Shown: piece by piece, positions 38,650 through 48,598 of the stretch | Numbering within the stretch: the stretch's first letter is position 1 | Layout of the letters: each line of letters starts with the position of its first letter | Source of the DNA: Smittium culicis | Lineage: Eukaryota > Kickxellomycota > Harpellomycetes > Harpellales > Legeriomycetaceae | Assembly: GCA_001970855.1 (NCBI GenBank) | Contig: LSSN01000782.1 | Span: forward strand, 1-48,698 | Reading direction: 5' to 3' | DNA: 48,698 nt | Position numbers and translations under genes: made by a program | Notes under the pieces: model-generated | Seen by the model: the letters and a program-made list of their open reading frames with translations, nothing else | Told to the model about the DNA's origin: nothing | The model's database searches: none

Positions 38650-38740
38650 GTGGAGGGTTCTCCTGTTCCAATGACGGCTTTCTGCGTAAGACTATGCATT
38701 CCTTGGAACCATCAGTCTCCTTGAATGTTTAGGAAGAATC
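38650..38740. other. isolated GC-richer island with hairpin
   Basis: About 90 bp of balanced composition sit within desert. GTTCCAA at 38665-38671 pairs with TTGGAAC at 38703-38709, with further ATG/CAT pairing inside. One plus frame is open for at least 26 codons and a GTAAGA donor-like site lies inside. It could be a lone exon, a small structured RNA or a transposon scrap; I cannot decide. Confidence 0.3.
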
Positions 38741-39717
38741 AGTGAGATCTTTATTAATACTTTCGTTAGTCATAGTAAATAGAAATGTTGTTTTTGTTCT
38801 TTTATTATTGATATTATATATATTTTTTTAGATTATATAATATTTTTTTGTAAATTTATAATTTGGTGAATGAGGTTTAATAATTAAAATTGGTTTGAGT
38901 AAAAAATGTAGTGAAATAAAATAAAAAAGCTTGGTTGAGTTTTAATTAACTATTATAGTAAATTATTTGTTGTATTAATGAGGTTTAATATATTTTTTAA
39001 ATTTATTAATGTTTGACAAGATATTGAATTGTTAATGAATTCTTTTATTTTAAAAAATATGGTGCTTTTTTCTAACACTCAGAATATTATTGCTTTTTAA
39101 AGTTTTATTTCATTTTTACGTCTTGATTTTTTTGGACCTAGTAGTCGTTTTATTTAATTTTTTTATCGCTACAAGAAAAGCATAAATAATTTGCATTCGT
39201 TTTATTGATGATCTGCACATTGATAGTTAGCAGTATAAGATTATAAGTAGTGGATTTCTAATATTTTATAGATATTAATTGCAAATCCACCTATTAAATT
39301 TTATTTAGTTTAAAATAAGCTCAAATTATTCTGCATTACTGTTCCTTTTCTTTATTAAGATCGCCAAGATTTACAAATAAGTACTTTTTTGAGTTTCATT
39401 TGGAAGTTCTTGATCAGAACTTCCACATATTTAACCTTTTTAATCTCAATCTGAATCTAATTTTTAAAAACGCTTTTAATAAATATCTTAATAATGTAGT
39501 TTTTTAATAAATTTACATTAGATAGGATTTATTAAATTATGAGTATCATAACAGGGATGAATTAGTGAATGAGCTTCTAATAAATACTTGAAGCAAAATT
39601 TCAACTTATAAATTAGGAGTTCAAAAAAATACCATATCTATATTGCCTATGAAATGGGCGCGATTATAATAGGAAACATGCTTTACAACAATTGAGTATT
39701 TGTAAAAAAAAATATCC

Positions 39718-40510
39718 GTAATTTCATTTGCAATTTATGTTGCTAAAAAAAAGATTAGTGTATGGATAAACAGGATTTTAAACCTTGTGAACAATCATTC
39801 TCTGGATAAAGATGTTATTGATGTTTATTAAATCTGGTCATTAATTGATGATAAAAAAGTAGTTATATCTCAGCTTTATGGATCAGGTTTAGCTCTGAGG
39901 GAAAATTTGACTGTACTTCAACAAAAAACTCCGAATCATCCAATAGATAGTAAAAAATTTTACAACCAAATTCAGGGAATTAGAGTTTCAAATTTAAAAT
40001 TAGAAAATTAATGCATGCTTTATTTGATTCTCTTTACACGGGAAATATATTAAATAGATATTATATCTATGAAAATGATAGAATTATCTGTTTACTGTTT
40101 GCGAACGAAAAATCGAATCAGCCTACTGAGGAAAGTTCAAGTATTATAATAATGGATTTACCTAAATAACCAATAAATCCAATTTAAATCTTTATGAAAT
40201 TTTTTGTGTTTTAAGCATCAGAATAAACTTATTTTCTTGCTCATTTTTTATTAAATTAGAAACAGAAGAGCTTTATCTTTGGGCGATAAATAACTATAAA
40301 GAGCTCTTTAATGGCATAATTTAACCACCGGATATTCGAAAAGATTGATAATTGGCACTAATGAATGCTAAAAAGGGCTTTTAATCTAATTGAGAAAATT
40401 AATATTTTTAACACTATAATAAGAACGTATCGCCAAAAACAAAAAAAAGTGAAATAAATGAAGATGAAAATCGGATATAACATAAAATGGTACAAAATAA
40501 TAAATCCATA
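39718..40510 (+). pseudogene. MULE (Mutator-like) transposase fossil
   Basis: Three successive frames align with the known order of a MULE transposase. Frame 1 (39718-40015) gives an N-terminal zinc-finger-like end with NHSLD, then SGLALRENLTVLQQ and SKKFYNQIQGIR, matching the family's region before the catalytic core. Frame 2 (40011-40170) gives LFDSLYTGN, NRYYIYENDRIICLLFANEKS and SIIIMDLPK, matching the segment around the family phrase on ...LLLMDCTYKTN. Frame 3 (about 40220-40510) gives FFIKLETEELYLWAINNYKELF, then PPDIRKD followed by two stops and LALMNAKK, equal to the TDRELALMNA catalytic-Asp motif (Asp codon 40343-40345). Next comes HYNKNV, equal to WHINKNV. Stops and two frame changes show it is dead. 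No terminal inverted repeats were identified. The motif matches come from memory of the family, not from a search. Confidence 0.85.
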
Positions 40511-43500
40511 AAAAGATTAATAATTCAATAGAGATTAATATATTTATAATCAAATATGTCTATTTATAAAGATTTTCATAGATACTTGGTTACTATATTG
40601 CTCCTATACACGATATTTTTTAAAATTAAATGAGTTGTTAAATATTCGCACTTTGAAAAAAAAAGTCTATAGAGATTAAGCAGCTCACTCGATACTAAAA
40701 AATATTAAAGGGTATCTATAGGTATTTGAGATATAAATATTGGAGGTCAAAGGTCAATATCTAATAATTCATCCTTACAACTATATTTTCTAGAACAATC
40801 CCAGGCTGTAAAGCGATCACTGTGCGCAATAATTACTACAGTAAATCCTACGCCATAAGCTTAGATTTACAATTTCATTATAAATAAAATTTCATTCTAA
40901 AGATACTTCAACGATTGAATTTCCAACTCATAGAAATGCATGTCATTTAATCTGTTATAATTTTCATTAGTTTCTTAGTTTCTTAGTTTCATATTTCCTT
41001 ATTCTTCAGTTTCTCACTAGTATTAGTCAAATAAATATATTAACTAATATACTTCTATTTATTCTTTTTATAAAATATAAAAAAATTAAACTTAATATAG
41101 TATCAGGTCCAAAATAAGTCCCAAACTATCTTTAAAGTTCTTATATTCAGAAATATTATCTTCAAAATTTCAGTAATAAATCAAAAAGATAAGAGTACAT
41201 AATCAAAACCAATTAAAAATATTAAATAATAGCCCTCTTTAGATGTAAAATTACAATTTGAGCATCAATGAGGTTTCAATGGTCTCATAGCTTAAAAAGC
41301 ATTATTTTAAATATTAAATCTATAAATATGCTATAAATAATTATATTTAGGTTTTTAATAAATAATAAGCTCTGAAATATTCATTTTTCGATTCTGATGA
41401 ATCATTCGACTGCCAAATTAAACAATTCTTAGATGATTATTACAAAAATTTTAATAAAATTCTCGGCTTTAGAAAAAATTTTTAGCTATATCAATTATTT
41501 GAAATTATTAGTTCAAGAATAATTTCTCCAGCTAAATCTTAAGTGTAGAATACCGATAGAAGGCCTAATAAATCTAAAAAAATAAAACTGTCACCAAAAT
41601 AGCGAAATCCCTCATTATTTGAATTTTTCCAAAAAAACTAGTTTAAAAAGTGTAGTTAGTGTGGAAAAATTAGCAATGTTAAAATGTCGAGCCCTAAAAA
41701 CAGCAAATTAAGTATTATATCAATATTAGTTTATTTAATTTTATTTTTTATTTGGTAGTTTTTCATTCTAGTTTTAAAATATCGGCGTTATTGTTTTTTT
41801 ATATAAATTTAAATTATATTATGAATCAAAGTAAGTTAAACATAGAACACTGTTATTTAGGAAAGCCCATTACACTTTTTATTTTTGTTTATTCAAATAA
41901 ATAGAAAGATAAAAAGCACACTTTATCTGAATCTAAAGATTTATTTGCAAATTGAGTTTGAATTCAAAAATTTCAGAGTAGATTTTTGTTTTTTAAGATT
42001 TATTATATTTAAAATATTATAAAAAATTTATACCCTCTAAGTCAGTCTATTGAATTAATTTTTAAAATCGAGTACTAGATAAGTTATAAAAATAATAAAC
42101 CCTAACTAAAAAATTTTATATTCTTAAATATTTCTTCAATAAAATAACCAATAAATTTAAGTTGTATTGTTTATTGAGTAATTTTGGCAAAAAAGTGGAG
42201 TGCTTTTAGTAGTTTCCTTTTATAAGTTTTATTTTCTATATAACATAAATATCATGTTGACTATGTAATAATTTAATATTGAAATAGATATACTGATACT
42301 CTTTATTTGGAAAAGTGGTTTCTTTGAAAATTATTTTAAATACTAACTCAATTGTCTCATTTTATCTAAATACTAGCAATATAATAAAATTTCAAACTAA
42401 TTACAATAATTAACATAAATAATAGCAATAAAAATTACATGAATTTCTGTAATATTATCGTTTATAAGATAATAAAATGCATTTATATTTTATATATTGG
42501 TAAAAAAAATCAGCTAAAATATCAAATGATTAATTTTATCCGTTAGTAAAAATTTTCTGTTTTTTTTATATAAATATTCTAATAGATTAGAGATAAGTAA
42601 GCTGGATGAAAAAGAATAAATATACACAAATTATTCTTACTAAAATTTTTGAATATCTTTAACGGTATTCTTTGATACAATACATGTAAAAAATATAATA
42701 ATTTATATTATTCATAAAAATATAGTAATTATTAAATAAAAAAATTAAATATTCTGTGTTAAAGTTAACACTATCATAGCAGATTTTTTCAGATTTTTAT
42801 AAAATCTGCTCGTGATCTCATAATGGTGTTTAAGTATTTAAAGTTTATGTTTTGATTTAAGATTAGGTTTAATATAATAATTAAACGTTATAAATTTTGA
42901 TATAAACTATTTAATTATGAATTATGATGATTTATTAATATTATGTGACTAAGTAAGATATTGAATTTCTGAATTCAAATTTAAATTCGTCTTTATAGCT
43001 TTATTTAAACTTTTCACCTAAACGTAGCTATTCTAAAATTATGATTTTTTTGCTTATCAGTCGCGATTTGTATAATTATCTAATTTCATCTCAAATTTTG
43101 TGGTTTTAAAATTTTTATAATAAATATTGTAAGTTTACTAAAAAAAAGGTGTTATTTATGTTTGTATCACTAAAATTCCAACTTAATTATGACATCATCA
43201 TTATACTCAATAAGTTTTTAAAACAATCTTATTAAATTTATCTTGGTATAAATAATTTAAAATTTTTTTTAATACAGCCATGCTGGTCATTACAATTAAT
43301 TCTATAAGAATTATTTTTGGAAAATACAGAAAGTAAATCAAATTGTAGAATAAGATTACTAATTTTATTCTTTGACATATTCTGTACTTCTTATTATATA
43401 AAATTAAAATAAATTTCGACTTTTTCTAAATTTTATGAATATTTTCTGAACTTTTTATCCTATAAGACCTAAAGATTTACAATATATAACATTTTTTAAT

Positions 43501-45180
43501 TTATTTTCTATACTTCATTTATCTTTTTATCTTTCTTTCAATCAATTTCTAAAATTATGAATTTTTATATGTAAATAAAATATATTAGTTTGAAATTAGT
43601 ATTACATAAATAGTATATAATTTGAAATAGCTAATTGATTTTATTTTTATTATTTAATTGGCATTCAAAGATATAATATTATATCTTATAAATTTTCGGA
43701 TTTTATATATGGGAAATCGTTTAAAATTAACAAAAATCAATCGAGGTACCATTTGTATTTGTAGCATAAAAAAATAAAGATGATAACTTCTTATCTTTCA
43801 AGATCCGCCTCTAATGAATACTCTTTAAAAAATTATCATGCAATTTTAAGATGAGAAAAATTATTTTTTAGTATCAATTTTTTTATAATAAATTGATATA
43901 AAAGATTTACTAGTAAATTTAATATCAAAATAAATGATTCATATCGAAGAATATTTAATAAATAAAAATATATTTAATATTCTTAATTCGAATTATCAAT
44001 TCCAAATACTTTCATAATCCAGTATTTGGAATTTTCAGTTCAAATTTTAAATACCATAAACTTTAAATATTATTCATCAAATTTAGTTGATTTTCATTTT
44101 AATAGCTAAATTTTTTGAATATCTAAATCGTGTTATGCACCCAAAGACTTCATTTACTTTTAAATCTTAATTTAATATTATATAACTGCGAATGTGTATG
44201 AGGTAATAATAATGTTAAATATTAGATAGTTGTGTAATTATGGCTCTCTATTATCATTTAATCCGAAATATATTATTTAAAAATTATTTGACCAGATAAT
44301 TTGACCATTAAATTTCGTAAACTATCCTTAGTCACGTTTTCATACAGTTCTATAATTAAAATTAATCATTTTCCGTAGAAATCAGTCTTTTTATAAATAG
44401 TAAGATTTCCTTAGAATAACTATTTTACTTGACATATATCAGGTAAATTATTGTATGCGCCTATATAAATGTGGTCATATATTATTCACTTGTCAAAAAT
44501 AATAAATATTATGCTATTTTTATTTTACTATTCAATCTTTATTACTTGGGTTATTATATTTATAAATGTTTGAGTATATCTCTATTTTTGTAAATATTAT
44601 GCTTTGATCGGAATTTTATAACAAATTCGAAATATCTAGACCTCAAAGAGAAATTCAATGTGATTTATTTGCTTAATTATGCCCCTTATTATAATCTTAT
44701 ACGCAATTAAGAATATATTAGGGATAATTTTATATCATACTAGTTGAAAATTCAGAAGCATATAATAAAGGAATCGATAGGCATTATTGAAATCAGTAAT
44801 AAAAAAGTATATTTTTTTCGTGATGATAATTTTAAATGATTTCTTGCTAATGAATTAAATAATCAGTAAAACTTATATTAAATTCTGTGCATTTCTTAAG
44901 TATTAATGAATCAGTTAAGGGGTTTATCATACTTAAATTTCTCTATCATGATCAAATAAATATATAGATAAAATCTAATATAAAAAGATAACCGAAAAAA
45001 AAAAACACAAATAAATTTCAATAACGCTTTCAAAAAAATTAAAAATTAAAAATTTATACTAAACTATTTAAGATTGTGATAATCAGATGTTATTAGATAA
45101 ATTTAAAATGTATTTGTCTCAGAGAATATAAATTCAATTTAAAAGGATACAAAAAACAAATAAAAAATATTTAAAAATTT
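40511..45180. other. AT-rich non-coding desert
   Basis: Nothing supportable is seen. A short TTAGTTTC tandem (about three copies) lies near 40968-40992. Confidence 0.55.
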
Positions 45181-45183
45181 TTT

Positions 45184-45702
45184 CTACTGATCCACCTCCA
45201 CCAATATAGGAGCTACATACTCACTGGTGATTGTTTCAAAATGAATAGATTCACTTATATTTTGAAGTATAAATTTTCTGGGAACCCGTATGCCGTTCGA
45301 AAATTTGGCTGTTTCCAGCTCAAAATTATGATCGGCTGTCCCGACTCTAAGCTTGATCTTATATTATAAATACCCCTACCCACTGAGTTTTCAAATTAGC
45401 GCCAGCCGATCGTCATTTAAATTCTAAAGTAAATTTTTTTCATCAGATCAGATCGGCGTCGGTATGAACCGGCCGATCGTCGTTGTTCGGTGATTTTGCC
45501 ACCGGCTGCAGCTCAGAAGTATGTGGTCGACCGTCTCAGGCAGACACAAGTTGCAGCTTGGGCAAAAAATTTTGAATTTTTGGTCGACGATTTTCATGTT
45601 CTACAGGTGCTGGGCGGTCCGGAATGTGCCCATACGCATTTTTCCAATGTCCTGAAGACCCAGGTTGCCACTGATGAGATCTATGACTGCTGATTTCCTT
45701 TA
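45184..45702 (-). pseudogene. C-terminal fragment of a LINE-type reverse transcriptase ORF
   Basis: One minus-strand frame runs from 45699 to a TAG at 45186-45184, with six internal stops (the first a TAG at 45603-45601) and no frameshift. It reads LISGNLGLQDIGKMRMG, FRTAQHL, then FCPSCNLCLPETVDHILLSC followed by SRWQNHR. This is the C-x2-C ... E-T-x-x-H-x-L-x-x-C layout of the zinc-binding segment after the reverse transcriptase in non-LTR elements. A second block gives FELETAKFSNGIRVPRKFIL and ends VEVDQ. The 67-codon plus-strand open frame at 45490-45693 is a shadow. The RT core would lie at higher coordinates, but 45703-45750 shows no continuation and the LTR begins at 45751. Confidence 0.55.
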
Positions 45703-45884
45703 TTGAAAGCCAGTATTATTGCATTGCCAATTTATAACTTAATGAGCTTTTGTTACGCCAATCAGCAGCCAGGGTTCAGACATATTGACGAGACCAATGA
45801 ACAGCCGAGATAGCCAGCTGTTGAATGACATACCTTGAAATGCTATTGGACAAGTAGAACATGAAGTATTGACTAGAAGTACTT

Positions 45885-45922
45885 CTATTGGCTGAAATGA
45901 CCATACGTCATTTCAGCAATAG
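45885..45922. repeat. LTR hairpin 1
   Basis: GCTGAAATGAC at 45891-45901 pairs perfectly with GTCATTTCAGC at 45907-45917 around a 5-nt loop. Past a bulged G, five more pairs (CTATT with AATAG) extend it. A 12-bp perfect palindrome, AGAAGTACTTCT, lies just before and overlaps its outer arm. Confidence 0.85.
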
Positions 45923-46109
45923 CCAGTAACTAAATAACAATATATTGTTACGATTGGATAATCAAAGATACCAAATTAAGCCAATAAGATCGATACATCT
46001 AGTACTATTTATGTTGCCAATCAATAGATAATATCATTGTCTATCGAATGATATAAGTTTCACTGTGATTAGCCAATTGTATCATGAGATATGAACGGTC
46101 GATAAAACT

Positions 46110-46144
46110 ATTGGCTGAATTAACTTAATCTTAATTCAGCCAAT
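46110..46144. repeat. LTR hairpin 2
   Basis: ATTGGCTGAATTAA at 46110-46123 pairs perfectly over 14 bp with TTAATTCAGCCAAT at 46131-46144 around a 7-nt loop. It shares the phrase TTGGCTGAA with hairpin 1. Confidence 0.9.
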
Positions 46145-46299
46145 TGTGAACATATTTAGCTACACATATTTATCCACATATTTTCATAGTATATATATTT
46201 TAGTTTTAGTTATTTATTTTGAATCTCTCTCTCTCTTTCCTTAGCTTTAAATTTTGCACTTGGCTTAAATAAAACTGCTTTTAATTGACAATTTTCATT

Positions 46300-46315
46300 T
46301 GGTGGAGAACCAGGG
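46300..46315 (+). other. primer-binding site
   Basis: Two bases after the LTR end, TGGTGGAGAACCAGGG begins with TGG, the complement of a tRNA CCA end. It would pair with a tRNA whose 3' end reads CCCTGGTTCTCCA followed by CCA. I do not name the tRNA. Confidence 0.65.
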
Positions 46316-46464
46316 CAATTACCTACAGCCTATATTTATTTATTCTTTTTAATTTCTAGCCAAAATATTTTCGAATCCTAAAAAAAAAAAAAAAAAAAAC
46401 GAATCCAGGATTCATTTACTTTTTTTATTTCTCATAACTTATATTATCGAATCCACAATTTGCA
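46316..46464 (+). other. retroelement leader with A-tract and repeats
   Basis: CGAATCC occurs three times, at 46372-46378, 46400-46406 and 46448-46454; the first two flank a run of about 20 A. GAATCCAGGATTC at 46401-46413 is a perfect inverted repeat. This untranslated leader could hold packaging or dimer signals; that is inference. Confidence 0.5.
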
Positions 46465-47649
46465 ATGTCTGACGCCTCAATCCAAGTCACTTCTGAACAA
46501 CTCAACAATGCTGAAGCTCTATTAATCAGCAAGGAAACTGAAATAACTGAGCTCAGAAACCAGCTCATCCAAGGTGAATCTCAGTTCCAGAGCGCCGCCG
46601 AAGAACATCAGTAAGTTCTTGCCAAGTTAGAAGCCGAATCCAAAAAGAACAACGATCTGATCCTGCAAATGACTGTCATGGAAAACACTATGCTCAAGCG
46701 TGAGATGGAGCTAGTCAAGCTGAAGGCCGAACTCTACGAACGAATCAGCGTTCTTCAATCAGGAACTGCTACTCATGAACTTGCAGCCGGCACTAGCGGA
46801 AATGCCATTAAGCAGATATCCAGACTCCCGGTGTTTGAAGGAAAGACTATTGCCTACAACAGATGGATAAATGGCGTTACCGAGATCTTTGAGAACTACA
46901 CGACTCTCAAAGACTTTCAGAAGAGAGCACTAGTCGTTGAATCACTTAAAGGACCTGCCCGCGACTGGTACGACGCCGAGCCAGACTCAAACGTAGCCGA
47001 CTGGAACAGTTTTAAAGAAGCACTCAACCGACAGTATGGAAGCTTGGAATCGACTGACCAAGCGCTTGAAAGGATTGATATGCTCAAGCTGACTATGAAA
47101 ACGGATTTAAACAGCTTCATCCAGCAGATCAGACCATCAATCAAGCTCATTGCCGGGGATAATAACACGCTTGCTATTGCCATGCTTAGAAAGCAAGTTG
47201 ACACTGAGATCAGGAAGTACGTCCCAAAAGTAGCCAACGAATCCTTCGAAGAGCATGAAAAACGACTGAAGGTTCACATGAACGATTCCCAGGCAAAATT
47301 CACATCCCACTCTAGCCGCTCCAACAGCATGGAAATCGAATCATTCAGCGCTCCGATTCAAGTAGAAAACGATTATGCCGTTGCCGCCGCACAATATGCT
47401 CCATATAACAGACAGAGACAGCATGTTACCAATTATCAGCGAAACCCATTTCAGCGCTCCAGACTCCCGCACAACAGAGAGAACACTTCAATGACAAAGG
47501 AGCAGTTTGGTGAATACGTCAAGAACAGCGTCTGCTTCAACTGTGGTGCCAAAGGTCATCTTCGAAGTTCCTGCTTCAAGCCGCGGAAGTCGTTCAGAAT
47601 GATGAACTTTGCAGTCGCCGAAGACTCGGGAAACGACCAGGCTCAGTAA
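46465..47649 (+). pseudogene. gag: Ty3/gypsy gag with one premature stop
   Basis: Gag forms the particle and binds element RNA. The natural start is probably ATG at 46465, which gives 394 codons and an N-terminal heptad-like, E/Q/L-rich segment, but codon 50 is TAA (46612-46614). Past it the frame is open to TAA at 47647; the first in-frame ATG after the stop is 46669 (326 residues). Numbered from that ATG, residues about 55-205 show the retrotransposon gag fold signature (WINGVTEIFENY, GPARDWYDAEPD, DWNSFKEALNRQYGS). A single CCHC zinc knuckle follows with C289, C292, H297 and C302. The stop could come from CAA by one C-to-T change. It lies inside a perfect donor-like GTAAGT (46611-46616), though no matching acceptor is evident. 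Two antisense frames over gag are shadows. Confidence 0.85.
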
Positions 47650-47679
47650 TTTGGAGTAATTCTGAGCCTCAACTTCCAA
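47628..47679 (+). promoter_or_regulatory. -1 programmed ribosomal frameshift signal (gag-pol)
   Basis: GGGAAAC at 47628-47634 is set in the gag frame as G GGA AAC, the X XXY YYZ form used for -1 slippage. After a 4-nt spacer, AGGCTCAG (47639-47646) pairs perfectly with CTGAGCCT (47662-47669) around a 15-nt loop. TTGGAG in the loop (47651-47656) could pair with TTCCAA at 47674-47679, giving a possible pseudoknot, although one connecting loop would be short. The protease frame lies exactly -1 to gag and is open through the whole overlap, so slippage would yield Gag-Pol. The stem includes the base before the gag stop. Confidence 0.8.
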
Positions 47680-48392
47680 AAACTCCTGAACCTCCTGACA
47701 AATACAAATATTCCTTATTCGCTCCGCAGCTTCCTCTGCAACCAATGCCCGCCGACTCCATTAAGCCTGCCTCGCTTAATACGTTAAACCTGCATATGAA
47801 CGAAGACATATGCTTCAAACTGACTGCAAATATCAATAGCCAGCCTGTAACTGTTCTCCTCGACTCAGGGTCACAAATAACAGGCATCTCCGAATCTGCC
47901 GCAAATCGACTGAATCTGACGTTTAAAAACTTCAAGCCACTGAAACTAAGAATGGGGAACAGTTCCGAATCTGCGACGACCAACAAAATTACGACCGCAC
48001 GGATCTGCTTTGGAAACACTAGATATATTACGACTTTCAGAGTTATGCCTGCCCAGCCGTTCGACGTTATTCTAGGATCGAATTTCATTGTAGCGACTGA
48101 AGTAAACTATGATCCAGTAAAAATGACCATCAACTTTGTTCAAAATCAGAAAGTCGATTCGTTTTCAATGGTGCCATCAAACTGCAAAATTACCGAATGG
48201 GCACCGCTTATACTTGCAGCTGGTGCTCTAGACTGCCTGCCTGCCGCTGACCCAGACATCTCAGCGATACTAAGAGATGTAGCCGAATTGTTCAATCCTA
48301 CGCCATCGGTAATTAAGACTGATTTCCCGCAGCAATTACAACTTACGACAGATATTCCCCTGAAGAGCACGAATGCAAAGATATTCCCCTGA
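47631..48392 (+). pseudogene. pro: retropepsin (aspartic protease) of the Ty3 element, start of pol
   Basis: The aspartic protease cleaves the Gag-Pol polyprotein and works as a dimer. The frame is entered by the -1 frameshift and is open from within gag, so the ATG at 47745 is probably not the real start. Numbered from that ATG, VLLDSGSQITGIS at residues 37-49 holds the catalytic D-S-G triad (D40; Asp codon 47862-47864), and FDVILGSNF at about 106-114 is the ILG-type closing motif. The remainder is a linker towards RT. The frame ends at TGA 48390-48392 because a frame change occurs just before the RT N-terminus, so RT is not reached. The minus-strand frames over this part are shadows. Confidence 0.85.
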
Positions 48393-48561
48393 AGAGACCA
48401 GAATCCTTAGAGAGCACATCAAAGAACTGTACCAAGCAGGGTACGCCAGACTGTCTTCTTCGCCTTATTCTGCCAATCCTGAAATTGTACCCAAGACTGA
48501 CGGAAGCTCTAGAGTGGTTATAAACTTCAGGCCTTTAAATAAGATCACTATTCGTTGTTAG
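48373..48561 (+). pseudogene. reverse transcriptase N-terminal fragment
   Basis: The frame is +1 relative to protease and reads RYSPEETRILREHIKELYQA, then SSPYSANPEIVPKTDGSSR and INFRPLNKITIR, ending at TAG. This is the first block of a Ty3/gypsy RT, before the catalytic YxDD box, which is missing. A 2-base loss in the purine run near 48377-48381 would explain the frame change. The 17-base phrase starting GATATTCCCC occurs twice (48351 and 48380), which may have favoured slippage. Confidence 0.85.
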
Positions 48562-48598
48562 GTATTTTTAGTAAGTTTATTGAAAAATTAAAAGCTAA
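48562..48598 (+). other. pol deletion junction and remnant before 3' LTR
   Basis: The RT frame stops at 48559-48561 and 37 bases later the 3' LTR begins. A purine-rich run at about 48582-48594 may be the polypurine tract, although it is interrupted by TT. Roughly the last three quarters of a normal pol is missing. Confidence 0.6.

Larger units (their letters stand above)
45751..46297 (+). repeat. 5' LTR (547 bp)
   Basis: It begins TGTTACG and ends TTTTCA. The start is matched by the sequence at 48599 onward, which defines the boundary (shared elements include TGTTACG, AGCAGCCAGG, TTCAGA or ATCAGATAT, and AGCC..AT). It contains a TATA-like tract at about 46190-46200, a CT tract near 46224-46236 and AATAAA at 46268-46273. 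Two strong hairpins are described separately. Confidence 0.85.

Noticed and set aside
45490..45693. 67-codon plus-strand open frame
   Set aside because: It is the antisense shadow of the LINE-type zinc-binding segment.
46917..48370. Minus-strand open frames over gag and protease
   Set aside because: They are antisense shadows of well-supported gag and protease frames.
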